Source: Chara braunii
Taxonomy: Eukaryota > Streptophyta > Charophyceae > Charales > Characeae
Direction: 5' to 3'
Length of the DNA: 44,519 nucleotides
Assembly (NCBI GenBank): GCA_003427395.1
Contig: BFEA01000924.1
Location: 102,236 to 146,754, forward strand
This document shows, in pieces, positions 31,316-41,490 of this stretch. Both the position numbers and the translations under genes were made by a program. The notes under the pieces are model-generated. The model saw nothing but the letters and a program-made list of their open reading frames with translations. It was not told the origin of the DNA and made no database searches. Numbering within the stretch: the stretch's first letter is position 1; every line of letters begins with the position of its first letter.

Positions 31316-31444
31316 GCTCAGGTCCTGGGGTTCATTGTGAATCACAGGACACAATGCAGGCAGGCAAGCCCATGCTGGTTGCTGGGCAGTTCATATAACT
31401 ATAGGTGCGCAGAACGGTGCGGTGTGCGAGGTACTGGTGGTTAA

Positions 31445-32207
31445 ATCCGACAGCCAGGATAGGTGCCCGGAACGGGCTGGTCACTGGTGGTATGCCCTTG
31501 CTCTATCAAGCCAAAACCACTAGGTTCACTGTGGGAAATAGGGCCAGGCGCCACTGGTGCTATAATGCTCGGAAGCATGAACCCTGCACATTGTTCTATG
31601 AAAATTCATGCTTTCCATGCATAAACATCACATCTATGGGGCCTGCTTCTTAGTGTGGCGGGAGTAGTACTGTTGAAAAGTGCTGAATTATCGTCGTGGG
31701 AGCATTGCTCCACCTACTCTTAGACTCTGAAACAAGAAAACACTTCGCGAGTTGCCCGGGAAGTCATTTGGAGACAACTTTCCATCAACAAGAATTTCAA
31801 AAGATGCCCACCTACGCTGTTACAAAACTCAAGTTCGAGAGTAATTTGCCATGCAGCTTGAAAGTGGTCCGCCTAGGTCTCCAAGGAGCCTCCAGTTTCG
31901 AACAGCTTTCCTGAGGCTACTACAACAAAATTGGCAGCTGATTTTTCAAGAACGACAGCAACTCTCTATTTTGCTGAAGACTGCAACGTCGCAGATATTT
32001 TGAACATGCAAGCACGGCATTCATGTTGTTAAGCATGATAAGAAATTGAAGTTACTTCGTATATTCATAATGTGATCATCAAGCCACTGCACACCGTCAG
32101 TGACCATCAAGAACATGTGACATAGATGAGCCACAGACAAACAAAGATAAATCATAAATGTCTCAGATACATGTTTTCGGGCATGTGATCATTCAGCCAT
32201 TGCACGC
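31445..32207. other. Unassigned stretch
   Basis: No gene or RNA recognised. ATGTGATCAT(T/C)-like text occurs twice (near 32068 and 32183), a weak internal repeat. Confidence 0.4.
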
Positions 32208-32331
32208 CTAAACCACAAGTACCTTTCCCATATATCAGCCGCTGGAAACAAAGGGAGTAGAAGTGTTTCAAGTCGGAGGAATTTCGGCAGTCCGGTACTG
32301 GCCCGTTCGTTCACCATTGTTGTAGCTCGTT

Positions 32332-32348
32332 AACCGCTGCAACTTCCT
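32332..32348. repeat. LINE target-site duplication, left copy
   Basis: AACCGCTGCAACTTCCT directly abuts the LINE poly(T). It matches 16 of 17 bases at 35980-35996. Confidence 0.75.
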
Positions 32349-33229
32349 TTCTTTTTCTTTTTTTTTTTTTTTGAAACATCGGCGAGGGTGTGGGGGGGTT
32401 GCTCATAAGAGCAGTCATCCCCTCTACCCCTCGATATTGGATGGCTCCGCTCCATTGGTGGGGAGCTGCACCTGCTGGAAACCGGGTCCAGCGTCCCTTC
32501 ACATCAAAATTGAGGAACCAGCTTCAGTTGTCATTGTTCAGTTACCGAGGCCAAGTATCCTGTCTCTGCCCCCAGCCGATCCCAAGGGCTCTATTGCCAA
32601 TGTTCCTGGGAACCTTTCTGTTATTGCCCTTCCATTGTGGTGTCCGGGCTCCTTTGACCGTATCACTTGGCGTCCGATCTCCTGGTTGTGTGTCGTGTTC
32701 TGTTCGTTGGTCCATTCGGCATCCAACTTCACATCAGCAAATCTTGCATGTCCTCCTATCCGCATCAGCAACTGCAGCTTGACTTCAGGGCAGTCGCGAG
32801 GTGGTGGGGGAGGGGATGTGGGGCGGGGGATGGGGGAGGGAGGCATTTGGTTGGGGGGCCAGGGGAGAGGTGGGAGTTTGGGGCGGGGGGGGGGTGCCTG
32901 CCCTGGCTATCAGTCATGAGGCGGGGCGGGGGCCGGTGGAGCATCAGTCACCAACACAGAGTTGGTTTGGCGGTAGGGGACGGTGAAGCAGTTGAGGGGC
33001 CTCCTTTGCCAGGTGGGTTCAGAGGCCCTCCACGGTTTCCATTGGATATCGAGGTTGGTGTCCAATTCCGAAAAGACTGCATGAGGGTCTTGCCACAGTT
33101 GACGGTAGTTGTTGCAGATGGTTATCTTGAGCACCGGGTCTTTTTCGTTGTGGTGGTTTAGTTTGAAGCTTTTCCAGGCTTCTTGCGTTCTGCTCCTGAT
33201 GGTATCTTCTGCTGCGCGTTGTGCCTGTT

Positions 33230-35870
33230 GCAACCCAAATTAGTGATCTTTCCTCTCGAAAGAGCATATGGCTCTCCATGCTAACATCAGGGGGAAAAAA
33301 AAAAGAAAAAAAAAAAGGATTTGTAGCCTCATGTAGGAGAAAAGATTGGTTGCAAAAGGCGACCACTGTGCCAACAGGTGCTGGTTCTTTCCCAGAAGCA
33401 GAAGGGCCAGGTCCCAAGGAATGTGACAGGCTGTGATCGAGTGAAACGCTGCGTCCCACCACTGCCATATCTGGGCCACTGTCGGATAGGCCAAGAGGCA
33501 GTGTTCTAATTTGGCCCAGGCCGGTGGCGAAGCTCTGCCACAATAGGAGCATATGGGAGACGGCATCCCTTTCTGTTCTAAATCTATTCTTGTGACTAAG
33601 CAGGGGTGGGTAGGCAGCGACGCACGATTTGCCACTGAAGGACCCTGAGACAACATCCCTTTCTGTTCTAAATCTGTTCTTGTGACTACCCAGTCAGGGG
33701 TGGGTAGGCAGCGAGGCACGATTTGCCATTGAAGGGCCCTGAGACAACATCCCTTTCAGTTCTAAATCTATTCTTGTGACTAACCAGTCAGGGGTGGGTA
33801 GGCAGAGGTGCACGATTTGCCATTAAAGGGCCCATGAGATTTGCCGTTGAGGGTCTCGCCATCTCCATAGTTTAAGCATGCAGGGCCATAGGGGATCCAA
33901 AATTATGTCATGTTTCGTTGCTTGAGCCACACTGTTCGCCCCCTATTGTTGGGGGGGGGGGGGGGGGGGGGCCAAAGGAAAACGAGGAAAAAAAAAAAGC
34001 TTGCATCCACCTTATTTTTTACTCAATAGAACTGCAGATGAGACATGAGTAGCTAGGTTTAGTTCCTCTTCTCAATTACAAAACCTTTTTCCCATCAAAC
34101 CAACCAAAATAGCCCTGATTTTGGGGGGGGGGGGGGGAGATTGTCCAATGGCTATTCGTCATCCACTTGAAGGGATGTATTTGACCGGCCATTGTGGTTT
34201 TTTGGGGCCAAGTTGGTTATTTGTAAGCAAGCCAGCGAGCCCCATGGGATATCATTGCCCAGTAACACTCTCACGAGGACTTGAAAGATCAAGGCGTCAC
34301 TTTCACATTCAGGGTCCAACATCCCAAGCCCCCCTTTAGCCCTAGGCTGTGTGAGAACGTCCCAACTGACTCTACTCAGGCAGCCATGGTCATCGAGTTT
34401 GTTTCTCCACAAGTAGGTCGTCAGCGCCCTTTGAAGCCTTTTGTATTGTTGTGACTTTAGTGGCCACACCGCCAGCTTGTACCATATGGTTGTCAGGATG
34501 ACATTGTTAATTGCCAGAGCCTGACCTACAAGGGAGGTGCAGTCCTTCCCACTTGGTGAGCTTGTTGACTGCCATGTCCACTAGCACATCTCCATGGTCC
34601 AGTGGGGGCCCTAATGCTGTTAGTCTTACTCCCAAGATCCTAATGGCGTCTTCCTTCCGAGGCCATGCAACATTCGGTTCTAGGGGAGGGGGCTCGCCTA
34701 GTGGATGGAGCCACCATCCTTCGGTCTTCGAACCCCAGTTAACCTTCATGCCTGCCGCCAGTGAGAATAGGTGTGTAACTTGTGTGAGGCCTTCAGTCTA
34801 TTCTGATCAGCTCGTATGAGGATGGTGAGGTCATCAGTGATGTTACCGGAATCACATGTTGGGGAAAATCCTGGATGAGCACTTCGCTAATTTGGGGGTG
34901 AGCTCTGATCAGGGCCGCTAGTGCCTCAATTACGATGACAAACAATAGAAGAGCAATGGGATCACCTTGTCTTACCGACCATCGTAGTTGTATGGGCGGC
35001 GAGAGGTGGTCATTGAGCATGATATTCGTAGAGGCAGACCTGTGCATGAGACGCACCTAGTGGCGGAAGGCCGAGCCAAAGTTCATTATGACTAGACACA
35101 TGTACAAAAAGTCCCAATCAACATGATCATACGCTTTTTCAAAGTCTATAAATAACATTGCAGCTTCTGCCCCGCGCTGACGCGCATATTTGATGGTCAC
35201 ATTAACCAGCAGGATGTTATCTTTGAATATTGCGATTGGGCATAAACCCCGTCTGGTCTGGGTGTATGATCATATTCATAAGCGGCAACAAACGGTTAGT
35301 CAGTGCCTTGGCCACCATCTTGTAGGGTGCAGGGAAGAGGGTAATGGGTCTATAGTTCCTGACGTCCTCTTTATCCCCCTTTTTGTAAAGAAGCGTGGTC
35401 ACTCCTTGCCCAATCATTCCCCCGAAAGACCGTTCCTTTTGCAAAACCAGGATATATTCCATGAGGTCATCTTTGAGAAGGTCCCATAATTTCATCCAGA
35501 ATTCTTTAGGGAATGAGTCAATACCCGAGGTCTTGTCCTCCTCCATGCCTCGCAAGCCTTCCCATACCTCTTGACAAGTGAGTCGCACTTCCAATTGCTC
35601 TCATTGTTCTGCTGTGAGGCGAGAGTGGACAACTTGCAGCAGACTCTCCCTAGCATGTTCGACCTCTTCCAGATATTCGTTGGGTGTTTGGGATGTAAAT
35701 CTGGCCGCATAATCTGCAATGGCATATGGATTAGAGGCCACCGGTGTTGTCGCGTCCAGCGGGTGCCTAAGTCTAGGGACTGTGTTGACACGCGTTCTAG
35801 CCTTTGCCTTCGCAAAAAATGATTTTGCCATTGTTCCCTCTACATGCTCGCCTCTAATTCTGGGTTGCAT
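33230..35870 (-). pseudogene. LINE ORF2: reverse transcriptase and zinc-finger region, frameshifted
   Basis: RNA-dependent DNA polymerase of a non-LTR retrotransposon, which copies element RNA at a nicked target. In order on the minus strand: DKTSGIDSFPKEFW, NYRPITL and HPDQTGFMPNRNI (about 35220-35540); after a frameshift DFEKAYDHVDW (motif A, about 35110-35150); VRQGDPIALLLF (motif B, about 34935-34985); and after another shift NITDDLTIL (34824-34841 region), where the usual YADD catalytic box reads ITDD. WGSKTEGWW and ILGVRL follow near 34640-34740, then WRNKLDD and GGLGML (about 34300-34420), then CSYCGRA and EHCLLAYP (about 33430-33560), the zinc-binding region. Stops and at least three shifts make it inactive. 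Confidence 0.88.
33565..33832. repeat. Tandem triplication inside the LINE, about 90 bp per unit
   Basis: Units start at 33565, 33655 and 33749 with ATCCCTTTC(T/A)GTTCTAAATCT and continue TTCTTGTGACTA, GGGGTGGGTAGGCAG and ACGATTTGCCA. The repeated minus-strand segment reads (R/T)-(I/D)-LEQKGM. It lies just upstream of the zinc-finger motif. Confidence 0.9.
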
Positions 35871-35979
35871 CCTCCGGGCCTCTGATTGTTGCTCTATGCA
35901 TGCTCACGGGCTTCTTGCATTTTTTCGACGGAAGGGCAGTGGAGAGGGTTGTCCATGAGTTTGTTGTTCCATTCCGCGA

Positions 35980-35996
35980 GAACCACTGCAACTTCC
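35980..35996. repeat. LINE target-site duplication, right copy
   Basis: AACCACTGCAACTTCCT, directly at the 5' end of the LINE and followed by the remaining MITE end. Confidence 0.75.
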
Positions 35997-36097
35997 TGAC
36001 GTATTGCTGCTTTAAGGTTACCTTTACACGAAGCATCTGATGAAGATGTCCCATGAACAAGTAGAGAGATAGATGACTCCAAGATCTATCATTGCTT

Positions 36098-36171
36098 CTC
36101 TGTGTGTGTGTGTGTGTGTGTGTATGTGTGTGGGGGGGGGGGTCTCTGGGCAAGGTTGAGCCGCTGCCGTC

Positions 36172-36211
<40 letters not shown>
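36098..36211. repeat. (TG)n and (TC)n microsatellites
   Basis: TG run at about 36098-36131, a short G run, then a TC run at about 36175-36211. They cause VCVCV and LSLSL translations. Confidence 0.95.
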
Positions 36212-36214
<3 letters not shown>

Positions 36215-36419
36215 GAAAGAGTTTGGGAGATGCAAGACACCAGTTCAGCGCTTAGGGGCAATGGGGGAATGGCAGCTCAGCGGCATCGTCTATTGGTTCA
36301 TGGTGCACAAAATGATCATTTAGTCATGGACGTGGGTGACAGTGCAGGGGCAGCAAGCATCTTGGCAGCTGTGGCTCGACAGGGCACTACGTGTCCACAT
36401 AAATTTTACAGGGCACTTT

Positions 36420-36600
36420 GGCAGGGAGGTGCCGAGGCGATCTCGGCCTCCCAAGTCGCCTGGACAAGCAGTCTGGCTTTGCCTGGGAGGGGCCAGGCCG
36501 ATCTTGGCCTCCCAAGTCGCATGGCCCAGTGGAAACTCCCAGGCCGGCCAGCAACCTGGACCGTTTGCAGAACGGGCAGCCCAGATCTTGGGCAGATTAG
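36420..36600. repeat. Short tandem duplication, about 60 bp
   Basis: CGATCTCGGCCTCCCAAGTCGC and CGATCTTGGCCTCCCAAGTCGC lie about 62 bases apart in similar surroundings (split: GGCCTCCCAAGTCGC is exact in both). Confidence 0.6.
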
Positions 36601-36939
36601 AAAATTCTGATCGGTCCACTATCCAGGCCGTCACTCCATGTGAACAGCTCAGACCACAGGCCGATCGGATATCTGATCTGCACCAATCACAAAAACAGCC
36701 AGTTTGCAATCCAAGCCATTCTTTGTGACGATTAGCAGTTTCAACGGTATGGTTGATGCACATATACCACCAACACGGGCAACCTGAGCAACCCCCAAGG
36801 GCTCCTCAACTTCAGATCATAGAGAGGTTCGTAGGTATGGCAAACCAAGACGGGGTTGATGTGGCAAAAGACTGGATTGATTAGGATCTGCTATGGTTTG
36901 ATTGCTCCACAGAGGCTTTGAGGATGGCATGGATAGACA

Positions 36940-37275
36940 AGATCATGACCAAAACATCTTGAAGAATATCGTACTAGCTTACATACAACGAGGCTTGGAG
37001 ATGGTCACGTTGCTTGGTTTGCTGGCAATCACAATAATAAAACAGAAAGCTACCTCTCTTGCCCCATCCATCAACCAATCCTCTCCAGGCTACCCTAACG
37101 ACCCCCCATAAACAACCCCTCTCCTCTCCCCCTTCCCCCTGCCCATCATGACCAAAAATTCTCGAAGAGAATCCTACTGACGGACATGATCATTTTGCTG
37201 AGTTTGCTGGCTATCACAGCAATAAAACAGAAAAAGCCACCTCTCTTGCCCCATCCATCAACCCATCCTTCCCTT
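36940..37275. repeat. Direct repeat, two units of about 130-150 bp
   Basis: AT-CATGACCAAAA begins both units (about 36942 and 37145). TTTGCTGGC(A/T)ATCACA, AATAAAACAGAAA and CCTCTCTTGCCCCATCCATC follow in each. Confidence 0.8.
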
Positions 37276-38870
37276 CTTCACCTGTGTTGTTGGTGTTGCC
37301 ACATGCTTCACTGCACTGTTGCCTTGCTGCTAATCTGTGTGCCTTGATTTCCTTTCGCAGTGTTGCCGTGTGCTTCGCTGTGTTGGTGCGATGTTGTCCG
37401 TCTGCTTGTGCCATCGGTCCATGGTGCTACGCAGTAGCGTTGCCTCGACAGCTTTCCCTCAACAGCTTTTCTCGACAGCGTTGCCTCGCCCGCGATTCCT
37501 CGACAGCGTTGCATTGACAGCGATTCCTAGACAGCGTTGCCTCCAGAGCGTTGCCTGGTACTTCGCTGACTGGTTGCCTGCTGCTAAGTTCTGCTTATGG
37601 TGTTGCTGCTGGCAGTCTGCATTCAACGAGGGTCACAGGGTTCCTGACCCAAAGCATCAATACGGAGATCCAGCAGATTGGCGAGGGTTCGGCCTTCTGA
37701 CAAGTCCGTGCAAGTCCGACTGACCGGTATTATTTTTTTCAGTTTTTGTCTTTTTGGGGCTTTGAACATTTTCTCTTGTTGTCTTCTCCCTGCTTTCTTT
37801 CGCTTGTGTGTGGTCTGCCCTCCGACCTCCCCCGCACCCTCCAACCTGTGTTTTGCCTGCGGTGTTGCTACTTTTTGTCTGCTGTGTTGTCCTACCTTGT
37901 GCTAGGCGTGTCTTGCACACAAAAAAAATAAAAATATTGTACGTGTGTCCTGCTGCTCGTAGCGCACCCTACTGCTTGCCTTGTTGTTAGTCTCTGCCCA
38001 CCCGCCTCCCCCGTGCGCTGCACCCTGTGCGCTTTGCCGCTGCTTATCGTCCAGTGCGTTGTTGCCTCACCCTCGCCCTGCTGTTCATGCTGTTTATATC
38101 CACTTACAACAGCGGAGCATCGACATGTGGATTCCACATATTGTAAAGGGTTTCAGCCTCCCGATCAGTCGGTGCGAGTTCGGCAAAAACAGTCTGTCAC
38201 TATCCTTTTCTTTTTCTTTTTTTTTCGGTGCTTTCTTTTTTTGGTTTTGTACTTGTTGTGTCTCCATCCGCGCATTATGGCCTTTGCATGACATCCCACT
38301 AGCATACTGCCTCTTGAATCTTTCTGAAGTTCTCTTTTTACAAAGCAACATGCAGCAACACGATCGCCGAGGTCTTATTCAACTACACACACACAAAGAA
38401 CAAGCAAGCTGAAAAGGAAACGTACCGTTACCTCTTCCCCCACTCCCCACCCTAAGCACCCTTTATGGCGGCATCAAAAGCTAAAGAAAAACTGAGAGAG
38501 AACTCAGAGAAGTGACCTTTCCCCGGTTCATCCCTTTCACCCTACCCTCTGCCTCTACCCAACCCTTGAGATAGCCTAAACACACCCCTCCAGAAACCAG
38601 GAATAAAACAAGCTCAGAAACAAATCCGATAACAAATCGACATATATTGAGATGAAGACCACACTCGTTATGACATACATAACTCCGATGTAAACAAAGG
38701 CCGATGAGCATAATGATTTGCAAGGCGGACATGGCACAACAAACATCATCGTGATAGCAACCGAAAACCAAAAGAGGGAAACATCATGCACTGTTAACCA
38801 GGGCTGCCACCCATAACCACCACCACCCTACCAATCGTGTTACACACTGCTTGTTGCAGGTGAGACCCAT
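37276..38870. repeat. Degenerate T/G/C-rich repeats
   Basis: 37440-37560 has repeated GACAGCGTTGCCTCG-like units of 15-24 bp. 37620-37760 and 38100-38240 resemble each other, each with a TCGG(T/C)-rich block and a following TTTTTCTTTTT tract. 38410-38870 has nothing recognisable. Frames up to 147 residues here have no domain. Confidence 0.5.
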
Positions 38871-39000
38871 GAAACCCGATAAACCACTCGCAGGCCGAAA
38901 AAAGCCAACCTCGGAATCAGTGGACCTAGTATACAAACCAGTGGCAGAACCAGTAGATCCCACCTAACCCAAAGTGGTGCTGATCACAACCACCACGACC

Positions 39001-39935
39001 TACCAACTGTGCATAGCCGCAGCGGCAGCAGTAATTGATCCGTAAATCTAGGCCTTAAGCAGTAATTGATCCGTGCAAGCATGGATTCAAGCCGGAGACC
39101 TTGGCCACAAGAGTGCAGGTGACCTATATACAACCAGCTAAGCAAGTGTGCATAGCAGCAGCAGTTATGGGTCCATATAACTGGGCGTCAGAGACCTCCT
39201 CCGTAAAAGCACAGATTCGAATCGGTGATCTTGGCCACAAAAGCGCAGGTGACTTGTATACTCGTGGTGAATAGGTGGCGTCTTTTGCGGCAAAAGTTTC
39301 ACCGAAAACTGCCATATTTCCCTGATTTTTTTATTTTTTTTTATTTTTTTTTTCTCTCTCGTTCAACCAGCTAAGCAAGTGTGCATAGCAGCAGCAGTTA
39401 TGGGTCCATATAACTGGGCGTCAGAGACCTCCTCCGTAAAAGCACAGATTATACTCGTGGTGAATAGGTGGCGTCATTTTCGGCAAAAGTTTCACCGAAA
39501 ACTGCCATATTTCCCTGATTTTTTTTTTTTTTTTTTTTTTTTTCCTCTCTCGTTCAACCAGCTAAGCAAGTGTGCATAGCAGCAGCAGTTATGGGTCCAT
39601 ATAACTGGGCGTCAGAGACCTCCTCCATAAAAGCACAGATTCGAACCGGTTATCTTGGCCACAAAAGCGCAGGTGACTTGTATACTCGTGGTGAATAGGT
39701 GGCGTCATTTTTGGCAAAAGTTTCACTGAAAACTGCCATATTTCCCTGATTTATTATTATTATTATTATTTTTTTTTTTTTCTCTCTCGTTCAACCAGCT
39801 AAGCAAGTGTGCATAGCAGCAGCAGTTATGGGTCCGTATAACTGGGCCTCAGAGACCACCTCCGCGAAAGCATGGACTCGAACCGCCGACCTTGGCCACA
39901 AGAGTGCCGGTGGCCTGTACAACCAGCTAATGAAA
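39001..39935 (-). mobile_element. Tandem tRNA-derived SINEs (minus strand)
   Basis: Units begin at 39131, 39364, 39555 and 39792 with CAACCAGCTAAGCAAG, after a worn unit from about 39001. On the minus strand each complete unit has a tRNA-like head: TAGCTGGTTGTACAGG (A-box region), then CTCTTGTGGCCAAGGTC, then a B-box (GGTTCGAGTCC at 39874-39884; variants at 39638, 39213 and 39083), then a body ending in a GAGAGA-rich and A-rich or (AAT)n tail. The unit starting at 39364 lacks about 42 bases including its B-box. Periods are 233, 191 and 237 bp. These look like SINE units amplified in tandem, not functional tRNA genes. Confidence 0.7.
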
Positions 39936-39989
39936 GGAAAAAAATTCGTTGAAGGGCCAAGAAGCCAACATTAGAATTTAGAACCAATA

Positions 39990-40006
39990 GGTCCAGTATA
40001 CAAACC
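39990..40006. repeat. Target-site duplication, left copy
   Basis: GGTCCAGTATACAAACC, exactly repeated at 40100-40116. Confidence 0.9.
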
Positions 40007-40099
40007 GGAGCCTCTCCCCAGGTGCTAGGGGTATCTGCTCTTATCAGCACCACTAACACTGGTGGGGGTGTGTTAAAAAAAAAAAAAAAAAAAAAAAAA
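40007..40099 (+). mobile_element. Very short LINE-tail insertion with poly(A)
   Basis: Ninety-three bases: GGAGCCTCTCCCCAGGTGCT, then a hairpin-forming stretch, GGGTGTGTT, and about 24 A. It matches the 3' end at 41905-42027 and, more distantly, the LINE tail at 32373-32440. Perfect 17-bp duplications flank it. Related DNA at about 38926-38950 (CCTAGTATACAAACCAGTGGCAG) shows the same surroundings without the insert. Confidence 0.88.
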
Positions 40100-40116
40100 G
40101 GTCCAGTATACAAACC
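40100..40116. repeat. Target-site duplication, right copy
   Basis: GGTCCAGTATACAAACC directly after the A run. Confidence 0.9.
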
Positions 40117-40317
40117 AGTTGCAGAACCGGTAGGCCCACCTTGCAATTGGAAGAACCACTACAAACTGTTGGACATAGGAGCAGCAGCAGTTTGGCTGTA
40201 AAGAGACTACTAAGCCTTTAACGTGTGGTGCCAGTTGTCCAATCGCTGAGCGTGCAGTAGTTCCGGGCCAGCGCACCAAAACCAGAGGGTCACGATCTTC
40301 ACATGCGATGTTTTTCG

Positions 40318-40510
40318 CACCTGGTCCTGGACCTGGACCTGGACCTGGACCAGGGTCAGTCCAGGGTCAGATCTAGGACCGTGACAATTCTGTGCCCGAA
40401 GCAGGATGCTACCATGCACAGTTCTAAGCTCTGAACCAGGACCAGAACTAGAAGCTTCACATGCTAAGCTCTGAACCAGGACCAGAACTAGAAGCTGCAC
40501 ATGCTAAGAT
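40318..40510. repeat. Hexamer run and 40-bp tandem repeat
   Basis: (CCTGGA)n at about 40320-40356, then two 40-bp units from 40425 and 40465 built around AGCTCTGAACCAGGACCAG and AACTAGAAGCT. Confidence 0.9.
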
Positions 40511-40659
40511 CCATGGCTGAACCTGGACCAGAGCCAAGGTTTCATGCCTGAACCAGGCCCGGAACCAGGAGCTTCAAGTGACAAGTTCCATGGCCGAACC
40601 AAGAACTGACTCCAGCTGCAACAACCACACATCCAAAATGCGGCAAATGCTTTGAAGAA

Positions 40660-41280
40660 GAGCAGAGGGTAGGACACATCATGGCCTCAAGGGGAAAGAG
40701 AGAGAAGGATGAACAGTTGAAAGGGGGAAAAAGCAAGGAACAGTGAGGAGAGGAGAGCAAACGAGGAAGGAAAGAACAGGAGAGGAAGGAGAGGAAAGAA
40801 AGGAAAGAGCAGAAAGGCAGGACGACAGGACAGAGAAAAAAATCGAAAAGGGAGGGAAGAGACAGGAAAGAGACAGGAAAGAGGCAGGAAGGAGACAGGA
40901 AAGAGACAGGGAAAGACAGGAAAGAGAAGAGGACAGAGAAGAAAGTCTCTCTCTTTCCTCTTTCTTTCCTCTCCCTTTCCTCCCTTTCCTCCCTTTCTTG
41001 TCTCTCCTCTCTTTGGATAGAACTAGAGGAGAGGGAAGAAAGACGGAAGATGTCGATAAGAGACAAGAATGAGAGATATAAGAGAGGACACAGAGTAAAG
41101 AGAGGGGAAAAAGAGAGCAAAGAGAGAACAGTGCAGAAAGAAAGAGGAAAGGCAAGGAAAAGGGGAAAGAGGGGAACGAGAGAGAATAACGTGAGAAATG
41201 AGGGGAAAGAAAAAGGCAATAGAAAGCTAGAAAGAAGAGCGGAAAGAGACAGGAGAGAGGCAGGAAAGAGACGCGCCAGT
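40660..41280. repeat. Purine-rich low-complexity tract (first)
   Basis: The plus strand is almost only A and G in GGAAAGA-like units. It is broken by a pyrimidine patch at about 40944-41010 that is complementary in composition. The 322- and 296-residue minus-strand frames are S/L/F-rich translations of this tract. Confidence 0.95.
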
Positions 41281-41310
41281 CCACTCGGCTTGCTGGCGTT
41301 GGGAGTTTCC

Positions 41311-41390
41311 ACGCCCATTCCGCTGGGTCGAATTCCACCTTCTGCAGACACGCCCATTCCGCTGGGTCGAATTCCACGTTCTGCAGAGGC
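41311..41390. repeat. 38-bp tandem duplication
   Basis: Two units (41311-41348, 41349-41386) reading ACGCCCATTCCGCTGGGTCG, then AATTCCAC(C/G)TTCTGCAGA. Confidence 0.95.
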
Positions 41391-41490
41391 GTAATTGGCA
41401 TAAAACAATGGGGTGGTGGCTGGCAGACACGCGTCCCCATGGAAAGCCAGATCTGGAATAAGACCATACATGCCCAGAGGCAACAACTGA

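Larger units (their letters stand above)
32349..35979 (-). mobile_element. 5'-truncated LINE (non-LTR retrotransposon)
   Basis: Minus strand, 3.63 kb, from inside the ORF2 linker to a poly(A) tail (T-rich run at 32349-32372). It carries reverse transcriptase motifs, a C-terminal zinc-finger region and the family's conserved 3' segment (32441-32498). Exact-looking 17-bp duplications on both sides (32332-32348, 35980-35996) are the signature of target-primed reverse transcription. A segment at 33950-34140 bounded by two G runs interrupts it and could be a later insertion or an assembly problem. Confidence 0.85.
32208..36015. mobile_element. TTAA-type MITE split by a LINE
   Basis: The left part is 32208-32348 (CTAA-ACCACAAGTACC to GCTGCAACTTCCT). 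The right part is 35997-36015 (GACGTATTGCTGCT-TTAA, a worn GAGGTACTGGTGGT-TTAA). Together they are 160 bp, against 162 bp for the related copies at 30996 and 31154. The LINE and its duplicated target lie between. Confidence 0.7.

Noticed and set aside
33951-34138. Segment between two G runs as a clear transposon insertion in the LINE
   Set aside because: No inverted ends or target duplication can be seen; homopolymer assembly error is equally likely.
39001-39935. CRISPR-like array or a cluster of functional tRNA genes
   Set aside because: Units are 190-240 bases with A-rich tails, nothing like short repeats with unique spacers, and the tRNA heads lack acceptor stems.
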